A DNA stretch of 51,496 bases, from NCBI GenBank assembly GCA_029204225.1, contig CM055112.1, forward strand, positions 2,460,346-2,511,841. The letters run 5' to 3'. The DNA comes from Diphasiastrum complanatum. Lineage: Eukaryota; Streptophyta; Lycopodiopsida; Lycopodiales; Lycopodiaceae. Of this stretch, positions 21,331 to 31,186 are shown one piece after another; positions within the stretch are counted from its first letter, which is position 1, and each line of letters starts with the position of its first letter. The translations under genes were made by a program, and so were the position numbers. Below the pieces are notes generated by a model. It was not told the DNA's origin, ran no database searches, and was given only the letters and a program-made list of their open reading frames with translations.

Positions 21331-21420
21331 CTCCCTCTTCAACTAGTTTTGGCATAGTTTTAACCATACTATTTTGATCCAAATTTAGAATGATATCCAT
21401 TCTAATTATAGGCCTCCTTT
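21331..21420 (-). pseudogene. pol C-terminal tail with embedded polypurine tract
   Basis: The minus strand reads MDIILNLDQNSMVKT and then MPKLVEEGV followed by a stop located in the LTR. The intact element at 30.5 kb ends the same way (MLKLVEEGV), showing common ancestry and that the purine tract is translated in this lineage. Confidence 0.6.
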
Positions 21421-21808
21421 CTAAGGTTCTAAAGTAGCTCCCATAATTTATATGGAGAATAGTGTCCGCATTGGATGTTTCACTATTTCTTACATCAAAT
21501 TTTACACATCAAGATGTAACTAGAACATGAAGAACCACATATGATGTAAATGAAATGATTCTTCCATGATTTAAACTTTGAAATCTCTGGAAAATCATAG
21601 CAACTAAACAATAAATGTGAGTGATGACCACTTGCTTGCTTGTCTCCTCCATCTTTGTCCTTTCTTGATATGTCTGCACCATAAAACTCCATGAATGTGC
21701 CTCCATCTCCATCTTGCTGCAAGAAACCATCAAACCTTGGAAACCCATGAGTAAGAGAGTACAACAATGATGCTAATCCATAGTCAACATCAGAAATTTC
21801 TCAGAAAA
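21421..21808. other. junction region between two minus-strand copia remnants
   Basis: Minus-strand frames of up to 90 codons (for example 21,495-21,767) have no recognisable motif. The region probably holds diverged 3' sequence of the neighbouring copia copies. I see nothing else. Confidence 0.3.
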
Positions 21809-24036
21809 TTACATATGAGTTGGATACCATACAAGGTTATGGAAGTATTTGAGCTCATTTGCCTTTCTCTCTTGCTGGACCGTAAGAAATCTCATTCGTG
21901 GATCCTTCGTGTCCGCAAACCGTTTGTCTTCATCTTCGTTGACTTTTGTGTTCGCTAAACTCTTCGTGTTTCGTGTCTCCGGATGTTCGAGTTTGCAAAC
22001 ATCTTCGTCAGGTGAAGGGCTGAAAGCTAGCAAGGCTTTGTAATCAAAAACACTTTGTTTCTTCAGTTCCCTCTCCAGGCATGGTAGCTTTATAATCTCG
22101 AGACTACTCCTTTGCCTCTCAAAGAGCCTTTTGTTTAAAGCTTTAGTGAAGATGTCAGCAACCATATCTTTCGTTCCTATGAAGGTGGTCTGCATGATCT
22201 TCCTTTCAATCAGATCCTTGATCAAGTGATACTTGATTGCAATGTGCTTCGTTCTTGAGTGGAATATAGGATCTTTCATCAGGTGTATCACAGAGGTGTT
22301 GTCCATCTACAAGACCAATGGCTCATTCCTTGTTTCGCCCAATTCGTCCAGGAACTGCCTTAGCCAAATTATTTTGTTGGCCATCTTCACTGCTGCTAAA
22401 TACTCTGCCTCGCAGGACGACTGGGCTACAATGGTCTGCTTCTTGCTGACCCAGAGAACTGCTGCTCCTGATGCAATGGTGCATCCTTTTGAGATGCTTT
22501 TACAGTTGTCCCTGAGTGATGCCCAGCTAGCATCGCTGTAGGAAAGTATTCTGAGACCTACATCACGACAATAACAAAAGCCATAATCCCTCGTTAATTG
22601 AAGATATTGCAAAATTTGTTTTGTAATCTTCCAATGTGTTGAGCCTGGATTCGTGCAGAATCGGCTCATCCTGAATACTACATAAGCAATATCAGGACGT
22701 GTGTTGTCTGCAAGGTACATCAGTGAACCTATCAACCTTCTTTAGGGTGTGAGTTGCATCTGTTCTCTTTCTTCCTCAGTCTTTCGACAGTCGTCATTTG
22801 TTAGCACCGTCCCTGCGAGCATTGGAGTGTTCGCTCCTTTGCAGTTCAGCATCCCAAAGTCCTCTAGGATCTTCTGGGTGTATTTGGACTGGTGAAGGTA
22901 TAACTTGCCTCCCTCATAGTCCCTTTCAATTTGTAAGCCTAGGTAACACTTGGCTTCTCCCAGATCCGCTATCTTGAAATGCTTCGAGATGTCTGTCTTT
23001 ACTTCAGCAATTAGCTTCTCACTCCTGCAAAGTATCAGAGTGTCGTCCACATATACAGCCACTATGATGATTTGCCCATCTGTAACTCTGACATACACAT
23101 TGGAGTCAGCCAAGAGAGGCTTGAATCCTAATGATTTCAGGGCTTGATCTGTCTTCTTGTACCATTGTCGGGCTGATTGTTTCAGACCGTAGATGCTTCT
23201 ATGCATTCTGCATGCATAGTCAGGAAGTGAATTCGAGACATATCCTGGGGGTTGATCCATGTAGATGTCTTCGTCTAATTTGCCATGCAAGAACGTTATC
23301 TTCTCATCCACAATGTGGATCCTGAGGTCATGTCTGTTCTGCTCGGTCCGGAACCATCTTGGTTTATAGGAACTGCGGCGGCAGGTTGCCTCTCGAATCT
23401 TTCTTCGTTTGATTCATCGCTCGAATGGGAGACGACTCGAAAATCTTTGTTTTCGTGTTCGTCCTCTGCTCTCTCTGACGTTGGCGACAGGCCATAGTAC
23501 TATCTTTTCAGAACTTCATAGCTAATAGGGTCTTCGTTGGCCATTGTCCTGCTCTTGTCGAATTTGACATCCCTCACTGTTTTCACAGTGTTCATGTCTG
23601 GCATGTAGATTCTGTAGTATGATGAATTATTGTCATAACCTACCAAAAATCCTTGCTCGGCTTTCTCATCAAGCTTCTTGTGAAGTTCATCAGAAATATG
23701 TGCATATGCTGCACAACCAAATATTCTGACGTGAGACAGGTTGGATTTTCTACCCCATCATAGCTCATGTGGTGTCGTGTGAGGAACACCAGATTTACCT
23801 GTCCTGTTCTAGATCTATGCGACTGTAGCCACTACTTCAACCCACAGTGCCCTTGGAGCTTTCGAGTATGCCATCATGCATTTGGCTGCTTCCATCAGGG
23901 TCATGTTCTTTTGTTCAGCAACACCATTGTGCTGCGGTGTGTAGGCTGTAGTTCTTCTGCGAATGATGCCACAATCATTGCAGAAGTTAGTGAAGCGATT
24001 CGAGATATATTCGCCACCTCCATCTGTTCTGACTCT
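21809..24036 (-). pseudogene. copia pol remnant: integrase C-terminus, RT, RNase H
   Basis: From 24,036 down: an integrase fragment (TDGGGEYISN, then NGVAEQKN) with stops; its C-terminal part (FGCAAYAHISDELHKKLDEK, VGYDNNSSYYRIYMPD); RT with LHGKLDEDIYMDQPPGYV, SIYGLKQSARQWYKK and an intact YVDD motif (VAVYVDDTLIL). An in-frame stop at about 22,741 precedes the next segment (IGSLMYLADNTRPDIAYV). RNase H follows (SYSDASWASL, SSCEAEYLAA). Another stop lies at about 22,305, before VDNTSVIHLMKDPIFHSRTK and VADIFTKALN. The pieces stay largely in order, so this is one decayed element whose 5' half is missing. It is a different lineage from the 26.6-kb element. Confidence 0.8.
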
Positions 24037-24742
24037 CGTGAAATTTTCGAGAATTTTTCTTCACTTCTCTCAATCTTTCAATATAATTTTTAAAAGCATT
24101 TTTGAGAATTTTTCGTGACAATAAATTTGTTAATCAAATTTTCGTAATTCATTTTCAAGAATTTTTCTAGAATATTTTCTAGCATTTTTTCCAGTTTTTT
24201 GAGAAAATTTTTAGTATGTTGCTAAAATTTTCGAGAAATTTTCGTGAGTTTCTGTATCATTTTTTAGGATCTTGCGAGAAAGTTTCACGAAACTTTCTAG
24301 AATCTTTCTGGCATGTTTTTGAGAATCTCTTGAGAATCTCTCGACCTACTTTTTGTATTCCTCCATTAAAGATGATGGCCACGTGATCATCATTTTTCAC
24401 ATGTGTGTACGCTCACATATCAAAAAAAATATTGTTTTTTCTTAATTTAATTTTTTTTTCTTTTCACAAACGGTCTTCCGTCATTAAAAATCGATCTGTC
24501 AAATTATAGTTTCAAACACTGAGTCATGCACATCCTCCATAAATGGAAGTGATAGATGTCATGTCACCATGCCATGTCATCATCTCTTCCACACCTCTTC
24601 TGCATAACATAGTTATTTTCCATTTTCTTCCTTACACTTTCTTCCTGCGAGTTTATGCTTTCCTGCGCTTATTCTCTTTGTGATCAAAGCTCACTCATAT
24701 GAAGTATTGCAATCTACGTAGCTGTCATCAAACATTTGACCA
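24037..24742. other. TTTTCGAGAA-rich low-complexity DNA and upstream region of the next gene
   Basis: 24,037-24,340 is made of words like GAGAATTTTTCTCGA, similar in style to the block at 2-4 kb, and truncates the copia integrase. 24,341-24,742 is AT-rich and non-coding. TTTTCTTCCTTACACTTTCT near 24,630 is a pyrimidine-rich stretch that could be a leader of the following frame. No PBS or LTR is seen immediately upstream. Confidence 0.4.
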
Positions 24743-25320
24743 ATGGCTTCCAGATCAAGTTCTAGTTCTACCATCATTTGGAAAGCACGCGCAGGAATCC
24801 GCTTGGCATCCATCCAGTCTTATTTGGATCAATGCAGGTTGGGTGATCTGAAAGTGGATCCTTCTATAATCTTATCTGAAGTCAGCACGGAATTCGTGAA
24901 CTCCATCCACTCAATCTCTGAGGTGGACTTCAAAGTTCATGTGCGAGGCCAATTGTTCACTATCACTGAAGACCTGTTCTGCACAGCCCTCGGGTTATCT
25001 TTGGATGGGCAGATGGTTTCAACCAACAAAGACTCAGTGGATGAAGCAGCCCACTTTTTAAGCAACTATTTTGTACCCATGAAGGGGTACAAAATTTCAA
25101 TGATCCGCAATACAACATTTAAACTGTTCTGTAAATACGCGAACCAAACAATATTTTTGACAGATGCGGATGCCACAATTTCAGTTCAAAATTTTGGTTA
25201 CATATTGAACGCACTCACCGATAATCCAGTTTGCTTTGGCGTTATTACCCACAAGGCTTTTTTGCGATGGATTAAGCATCAAAAGTTTTCTGACGTTGGA
25301 GCACATGTTTCTCGATTGTG
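24743..25320 (+). pseudogene. accessory gene of unknown function, N-terminal part, split by copia insertion
   Basis: The frame starts MASRSSSSSTIIWKARAGIR and runs without a stop to the insertion point. After a Ser-rich start the product is a mixed alpha/beta-looking domain with FKVHVRGQLFTITEDLF and a following ALGLSLDG. I find this faintly like the 'putative plant transposon protein' domain found in plant retroelements (weak, by eye only). The last 5 bp (TTGTG) are the target duplication of the copia element. The same frame continues at 31,187. It is not a known cellular enzyme as far as I can tell. Confidence 0.5.
25316..25320. repeat. target-site duplication TTGTG, left copy
   Basis: TTGTG directly before the 5' LTR and again at 31,182-31,186 directly after the 3' LTR. 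Five base pairs is the normal size for copia integration. Confidence 0.95.
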
Positions 25321-25973
25321 TGTGAAAAATTGTCAACTAGTAGTATTTTCCTAACTTGAGATTTTGTAGGCCTATGGCCAAATAAAAGTTAGAGATAGGT
25401 TCATACATGTATGTAGAGGCCCAAAGTATGTGTACACTACTTTTGAGGTCACATTAATTAGAGGAGGTCGAGTGTGGAGCTCTTCTATTGGCTCATAATT
25501 TGGTGCATTCCTATTTGACCAAATTTCTAGGTATATGGGTGAATCCTATTGGACCCCAATTTTAGCCTATCATAAGACAAGTGGCCAAGAGGCACTATGG
25601 CTGCTATAAATAGCCATCTCCACGAGTATGTACACATCTCATTTTCATTCTATTGAATGAATGTTATGCTCTTTGAAGGTCCATCTTCTTCTCTCTCACT
25701 TTTTTGTTCATATCTTGCATTCTAGCCACTAGAATTGTGATTTCTTTGTTGCTATGGCTTCACACGTGTGAAATGCAGGTTGTAGGCTCTGAAGTACGGA
25801 CAGGGACAGCAAGTTTCTGTTTGTGGAAGCTTATGATCAGATTTTGATGTTTAGTTGATGTTTAGTATGCTTAACATCACAATTTCTATCATTTTTTCAA
25901 TCTAGATGTGCATAACTTCCATGGCCAAGATCTTTATGAAACTTTAGCATCTTTTGGATCTGAGTTTTTCACA
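25321..25973 (+). repeat. 5' LTR
   Basis: Begins TGTGAAAAA and ends TTTTTCACA, a perfect 9-bp inverted pair. It contains CCTATTGGACCCC, the TATA box CTATAAATAG (about 25,604), CT-rich sequence near 25,690 and the palindrome CACACGTGTG at 25,761-25,770. Confidence 0.95.
25604..25613 (+). promoter_or_regulatory. TATA box of the LTR promoter
   Basis: CTATAAATAG lies in the LTR, 156 bp before the CACACGTGTG palindrome. Related LTRs at 34.7 kb (TATAAAAG) and 45.65 kb (TATATATAG) have their TATA at nearly the same distance from theirs. Transcription should start some 25-35 bp downstream. Confidence 0.7.
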
Positions 25974-25985
25974 TGGTATCAGAGC
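25974..25985 (+). other. primer-binding site, initiator tRNA-Met
   Basis: TGGTATCAGAGC starts immediately after the LTR end. It is complementary to the 3' end of plant initiator tRNA-Met, the usual copia primer for minus-strand DNA. Confidence 0.9.
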
Positions 25986-26582
25986 ATTAGGCGGCCAAAT
26001 GTGCAGGTTTTGCCAGATTTAGAAGAGATTTGTGGGCGAGTTTGCTTTTGTAGCATTCCAATCAAGTTTCTAGCTAAAAATCTTGTTGATTTATGTGTAG
26101 AAATTGGATCTTTGTGATCAAAACATCATTTGTATGCATTTCAATTGAAGTAGGGCGAATTCCCTCTGTACTTATCAGAATAAGGAGACAAAAATTGTTT
26201 TGGAAAGAGGGAGATGCAAGATCCAACAAGATCCTATTAGTTTTCCATTCTAGCATATAGTTTTTTGATTCAATTTCTTGCTTCTTCATGTCAAAAACTT
26301 CAAAATTGATGTAACCCTCTGATTTTCAGTTTGCTGAATGATTCAAGAGTGTATTTCAATCTTAGGAGTGAGGGAAAAGCAAGTATATTGAGGTTTGGTC
26401 TTGGTTTGATCAAGAAATCATAAAACTAGTGGCTAAAATTAAGGAAAAAGTGAGGAAAAGAGAGAAAAAGTAAGGTTTTAGGTTCCAAATCTTTGTGATT
26501 TCTTCTTGTGTTTCATTTGTTGATTCAAGAGAGTGCTTAGTGCATTGGAACAGGTCAAAGATCAGAGATCAATCATTGCAAC
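25986..26582 (+). other. copia 5' leader (packaging region)
   Basis: About 600 bp between PBS and the Gag start, without an obvious gene. Short frames exist, but none is supported. It presumably contains RNA packaging and dimerisation signals. Confidence 0.6.
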
Positions 26583-29500
26583 ATGGCTACAAATGGAGGC
26601 TACATGTTGGAAAGCAATGATAGGCTTACCTCCCTCAACTATTCTACTTGGAAAGTAAGGATGGAGTCTTTGCTTGAGATGAATGAGTTGATGGATATTG
26701 TTGTAGGTGTGGAGGAGAGACCTTTGGCACCTCAAGAACAATTGAGGTATGACAAGAGGGCAAAGAAAGCCCTTCACATGATCAAGATGAATGTGACAAA
26801 TGAGCTTATCAAAGAGGTTGGTAAGTGCACATCATCTAGTGAAGCTTGGGAAGCCTTGAAGAAGGTTTATGAATCCAAGTCTACTTCTAGAGTGTTGACT
26901 TTAAGAAGGCAAATCTTTTCTTGTATGCAAAAGAAGAGTGAGAATGGACATGCTTTTGTTTTGAGAGTTAAAGCATTGAATGATGAGTTAGCATGCATTA
27001 ATGATGGCATAAATAATGAGGAGCTTGTTCAAGTGATTCTCAATGGCTTGTTGGATGATCATGCTAATCTTGTTCAAAGTTATGCTATCCAAAAATGTTT
27101 ACCAAGTGTTGGAGACTTGCAAGAGGTCTTGTTGGCTGAAGAATTCAGGTTGCAAGCAAGAGTGGGAGCATCTTCTACATCTCAAGGAGGAGAAGAGGAG
27201 GCAATGTTCTCTAAAGGCAAGTTCAAGGGCAAAGGTAAAAGCAATTGGTCTAAAGGGCAAGACCAAGGTGAGCACTCTACTTTTGGCAAAAAGAAGGATA
27301 GATCTAAGCTAAAATGTTTCTATTGTGGAGTCAAAGGGCATTTCGCTAGTGATTGTTTTAAGAAAAAGAGGGATCAAGGGGAAAAGCAAACCAATCTAAC
27401 TATTGATGAGGGTGGGGATGAGCTTCTTTCAAATGATGCTTTTGTTATGTCATCTTGCTTGTTGGCTAATCATGGAGACATTGATCCTTGGTGGATTGAT
27501 AGTGGAGCCACTTCTCATATGACATATCATAAAGAGTATTTTTCATCTTTAATGGCATTTGATGGTGATAGGAAGGTAATCTATACCGCAAATGATGGTG
27601 AGTGTGCAATCAAGGGGATTGGCACAATTCCTATTTCACTTTCTACAAATAGGAATATAGAATTGAAAGATGTTTTGCTCATTCCATCCATTACCAAGAA
27701 CTTACTTAGTGTAAGCCAAATGCTTGACAAAGGATTCAAAGTTGAGTTTGATGGTGATGCTTGCTTGATCAAAAAGGGGTGTAGTATCATTGCAAAAGGG
27801 AAAAGGCAAGGGAAATTGTTCAAGCTTGATGCATGTGTTGTTGCTAACCAAGTTGGATGCATGGCAAATGAACAAATGTCAATTCAAGAGGTATGGCATA
27901 AAAGGATGGGACATCTCAACTACAAGGCCTTGGAGGTAATAGCCAAAAAGGAGGTAGTAAGGGGACTTCCCAAGTCTCTTACTTGCTTGAATCATGTTTG
28001 TGAAGAATGTGCTTTGTCTAAATCACATAGATTGCCATATACTAGATCTATATCTAGATCTAAGATGCCTTTTTCTCTCTTGCATTCGGATATTCATGGT
28101 GTTACTACAATTAGCAATGGAGGTGCTAAGATGTATGTAACTTTCATTGATGATTTTAGTAGATTTTGTTGGGTTTATCTACTAAAGAGCAAGGATGAGG
28201 TGTTTGATGTGTTTGTCAAGTTCAAAGTTGCTATTGAGACTCAATTTACAACCAAAATCAAATGCTTGAGGAGCGACAATGGTGGTGAATACATTTCTAA
28301 CAAATTCAAAGCCTTTTGCGATGAGCATGGGATCAAGAGGGAGTACACATGTCCAAGAACACCACAACAAAATGGAGTGGCCGAGAGGAAGAATAGAACC
28401 TTGTGTGAGAGTGCAAAGGCAATGAGATTGAATGCTAATCTTCCTAAACCTTTTTGGAGTGATGCTTTGTTGTGTGCAAATTTCCTATGCAATAGATGGC
28501 CAAGTGTTGTATTGGAAGGAAAAACCCCTTTTGAAGCTTTGTTTGGTACGAAGCCTAATGTCAAGTTTCTAAGAACTTTTGGATGCATTTGCTACTTCAA
28601 CATTACTCTTGATGATAGAACTAAGGAGGATCCATCTTCAAGAAAGGGCATTTTTGTTGGTTATAGTGAAGTAAGCAAAGCATATAGGATTTATGTTCCT
28701 TCAATCAAGAAAGTGTTCACAAGTAGGGATGTCATTTTTGATGAAGGTAACATTCCAAAAGTTGTTTCAAGTGATGATGGTGTTGTTGCAACTAATGTGC
28801 TTGATGACAATGGAGTTGATGACACATTGGATGTGGATGTTGAAGAAGCCTCTTCAAGTCAAATTCCAAGGAGAACTCCAAGGCATAAAGTGAAACCCTC
28901 AAGGCTCACTTATGATGGCAAAGGTAAGCAAGTGGTGGATGGATCCAACTATGCTTTCCTAACTTCTTTTGATGTACCTTCATGTGTAGATGAAGCAAGG
29001 CAAGAAGAGGAATGGATCCAAGCAATGGATCTTGAGTTTGAAGCACTTATGAAGAACAACACATGGAGATTGGTGGAGCTTCCAAAGGGCAAAAGTGCAA
29101 TTGGATGCAAATGGATCTTCAAGGTAAAGACAAATCAAGATGGATCTATCAACAAGTTGAAGGCAAGGTTGGTGGCTAAAGGTTATGCTCAAGAGCATGG
29201 CATTGACTATGAGGAAACCTTTGCACCCGTGGCAAAGATGGTGAGCATAAGAGTAATCATTTCCCTTGCAACTCTTTATGGATGGGATCTTTGGCAATTA
29301 GACATTTCTAATGCTTTCTTGAATGGTGATCTTGAAGAGGAAGTCTACATGGAGCAACCCGAGAGCTATGTTTCTCATAGCAAGCCTAATCATGTGTGTT
29401 TTCTACAAAAAAGTTTGTATGGTCTTAAGCAAGCACCAAGGAGTTGGTATGCTAGGCTTAACTCTTTTCTACTTTCTCAAAACTTCACTATGAGTGAGTA

Positions 29501-30533
29501 TGATCATTCACTTTACTTTAGAATTAGTGCTAATGATGTTACAATCCTTCTAATTTATGTGGATGACATTATTTTAAGTGGAGGGAACAAGGAAGATATA
29601 GAAGATATCAAGAAAGCACTAAAAAAGGAATTTGAAGTGCATGATCTTGGTCTTTTGAGCTATATCTTAGGAATAGAAGTAATTAGAACTTCTCAAATCA
29701 CTTTTATTTCACAAGAGAAGTATGCTATTTCTATTCTCAATAGATTTCATATGGTAGATGCAAATCCTATTGATACACCTATGGAATCACATGTAAAGCT
29801 AACTATAAGAGGTAATGAAAGATCCTTCGAGGACATTACTCTCTATAGGAAGCTAATAGGTTCTCTTATATATCTAACCATCACAAGACCTGATTTATCT
29901 TATTGTGTTGGTAGATTAAGCCAATTCATGCAAGATCCTAGCATAGAACATTGGAAACTAGGAAAGAGGATCTTGAGATACATCTCGGGAACAAAAGATT
30001 TTGGCATTGTTTATAGAGGCTCATCACCTAACTTATTTGGTTTTTCAGATTCAGATTTTGCAGGAGACCTTATGGATAGAAAATCCATAAATGCACATGC
30101 TATTTTCATAGGTGATGGAGCTATCTCATGGATGTCGAAGAAACAAGCAACTATATCACTTTCTTCTAGTGAGGCCGAGTACAAAGCTTTGACATCATGC
30201 ACAAAGGAGATGGTGTGGATCAAGAGGATGATTATGGAGCTTCATTTGCTGGATTTTTCAGAGAGTCCAATCATCTTTTGTGACAACCTTTCAGCCCAAA
30301 GTCTAGCAAGCAATCCGGTTTTCCATGCAAGGAGCAAACATATCGAGGTGGCTTACCATTTTGTGAGAGAACAAGTGTTGGCAAAAGAGATCAAGCTTGA
30401 ACATGTCCCATCAAAGGAATGTGTGGCTGATATCTTTACCAAAGCATTGGGAAAGGACTTATTTTTCAAGCATAGAACAAGTCTTGGTGTACTTTCTAAA
30501 TCTATGCTAAAACTAGTTGAAGAGGGAGTGTGA
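26583..30533 (+). CDS. Gag-Pol polyprotein of Ty1/copia element
   Basis: A single frame of 1,316 residues from ATG (MATNGGYMLESNDRLTSLNY). Gag capsid region about 15-190. CCHC zinc knuckle CFYCGVKGHFASDC at 245-258. Aspartic protease motif WWIDSGATSHM with DSGA at 306-309. Integrase zinc-binding region around HKRMGHL (439) and CEEC (473-476). Integrase core D503, D565 (LRSDNGGEY) and E601, the DD35E pattern. RT from about 800 with first Asp in LDISNAFLNG (907) and YVDD at 992-995. RNase H with DSDFAGD (about 1156-1162), SEAEY (1196-1200) and D1234. All catalytic residues expected for each enzyme are present. There is no stop or frameshift between Gag and Pol, so their ratio must be set by another means. 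The last codons encode the purine tract, and the TGA lies inside the 3' LTR. Confidence 0.95.
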   Translation: MATNGGYMLESNDRLTSLNYSTWKVRMESLLEMNELMDIVVGVEERPLAPQEQLRYDKRAKKALHMIKMNVTNELIKEVGKCTSSSEAWEALKKVYESKSTSRVLTLRRQIFSCMQKKSENGHAFVLRVKALNDELACINDGINNEELVQVILNGLLDDHANLVQSYAIQKCLPSVGDLQEVLLAEEFRLQARVGASSTSQGGEEEAMFSKGKFKGKGKSNWSKGQDQGEHSTFGKKKDRSKLKCFYCGVKGHFASDCFKKKRDQGEKQTNLTIDEGGDELLSNDAFVMSSCLLANHGDIDPWWIDSGATSHMTYHKEYFSSLMAFDGDRKVIYTANDGECAIKGIGTIPISLSTNRNIELKDVLLIPSITKNLLSVSQMLDKGFKVEFDGDACLIKKGCSIIAKGKRQGKLFKLDACVVANQVGCMANEQMSIQEVWHKRMGHLNYKALEVIAKKEVVRGLPKSLTCLNHVCEECALSKSHRLPYTRSISRSKMPFSLLHSDIHGVTTISNGGAKMYVTFIDDFSRFCWVYLLKSKDEVFDVFVKFKVAIETQFTTKIKCLRSDNGGEYISNKFKAFCDEHGIKREYTCPRTPQQNGVAERKNRTLCESAKAMRLNANLPKPFWSDALLCANFLCNRWPSVVLEGKTPFEALFGTKPNVKFLRTFGCICYFNITLDDRTKEDPSSRKGIFVGYSEVSKAYRIYVPSIKKVFTSRDVIFDEGNIPKVVSSDDGVVATNVLDDNGVDDTLDVDVEEASSSQIPRRTPRHKVKPSRLTYDGKGKQVVDGSNYAFLTSFDVPSCVDEARQEEEWIQAMDLEFEALMKNNTWRLVELPKGKSAIGCKWIFKVKTNQDGSINKLKARLVAKGYAQEHGIDYEETFAPVAKMVSIRVIISLATLYGWDLWQLDISNAFLNGDLEEEVYMEQPESYVSHSKPNHVCFLQKSLYGLKQAPRSWYARLNSFLLSQNFTMSEYDHSLYFRISANDVTILLIYVDDIILSGGNKEDIEDIKKALKKEFEVHDLGLLSYILGIEVIRTSQITFISQEKYAISILNRFHMVDANPIDTPMESHVKLTIRGNERSFEDITLYRKLIGSLIYLTITRPDLSYCVGRLSQFMQDPSIEHWKLGKRILRYISGTKDFGIVYRGSSPNLFGFSDSDFAGDLMDRKSINAHAIFIGDGAISWMSKKQATISLSSSEAEYKALTSCTKEMVWIKRMIMELHLLDFSESPIIFCDNLSAQSLASNPVFHARSKHIEVAYHFVREQVLAKEIKLEHVPSKECVADIFTKALGKDLFFKHRTSLGVLSKSMLKLVEEGV
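30518..30528 (+). other. polypurine tract, inside the coding frame
   Basis: TTGAAGAGGGAG directly precedes the LTR start TGTGAAAA and primes plus-strand DNA synthesis. It encodes the final V-E-E-G residues of Pol. A minus-strand relative at 21,331-21,340 has the same GAAGAGGGAG and the same terminal residues. Confidence 0.85.
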
Positions 30534-31181
30534 AAAATTGTCAACTAGTAGTATTTTCCTAACTTGAGATTTTGTAGGCCTATGGCCAAATAAAAGTTAG
30601 AGATAGGTTCATACATGTATGTAGAGGCCCAAAGTATGTGTACACTACTTTTGAGGTCACATTAATTAGAGGAGGTCGAGTGTGGAGCTCTTCTATTGGC
30701 TCATAATTTGGTGCATTCCTATTTGACCAAATTTCTAGGTATATGGGTGAATCCTATTGGACCCCAATTTTAGCCTATCATAAGACAAGTGGCCAAGAGG
30801 CACTATGGCTGCTATAAATAGCCATCTCCACGAGTATGTACACATCTCATTTTCATTCTATTGAATGAATGTTATGCTCTTTGAAGGTCCATCTTCTTCT
30901 CTCTCACTTTTTTGTTCATATCTTGCATTCTAGCCACTAGAATTGTGATTTCTTTGTTGCTATGGCTTCACACGTGTGAAATGCAGGTTGTAGGCTCTGA
31001 AGTACGGACAGGGACAGCAAGTTTCTGTTTGTGGAAGCTTATGATCAGATTTTGATGTTTAGTTGATGTTTAGTATGCTTAACATCACAATTTCTATCAT
31101 TTTTTCAATCTAGATGTGCATAACTTCCATGGCCAAGATCTTTATGAAACTTTAGCATCTTTTGGATCTGAGTTTTTCACA
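30529..31181 (+). repeat. 3' LTR
   Basis: 653 bp, reading identical to the 5' LTR at 25,321-25,973, with CACACGTGTG at 30,969-30,978. Ends TTTTTCACA followed by the duplication TTGTG (31,182-31,186). Confidence 0.95.
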
Positions 31182-31186
31182 TTGTG

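Larger units (their letters stand above)
25321..31181 (+). mobile_element. complete Ty1/copia retrotransposon
   Basis: A 5,861-bp element: 653-bp LTR, PBS, leader of about 600 bp, one Gag-Pol frame, polypurine tract, 653-bp LTR, 5-bp duplications TTGTG. I find no difference between the two LTRs on reading them side by side, so the insertion is recent. The order protease-integrase-RT-RNase H defines Ty1/copia. It is inserted in the coding sequence of the gene at 24,743-25,320 / 31,187-33,178. All key parts are present, so it may be autonomous. Confidence 0.95.

Noticed and set aside
25321-25354. C-terminus CVKNCQLVVFS of the 24,743 frame
   Set aside because: These codons belong to the inserted LTR, not to the gene.
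25908-26117. Small frame spanning LTR end, PBS and leader; the same start occurs at 31,116
   Set aside because: The first half lies in the LTR and the frame crosses the PBS. The second copy is the 3' LTR running into the split accessory gene by chance.
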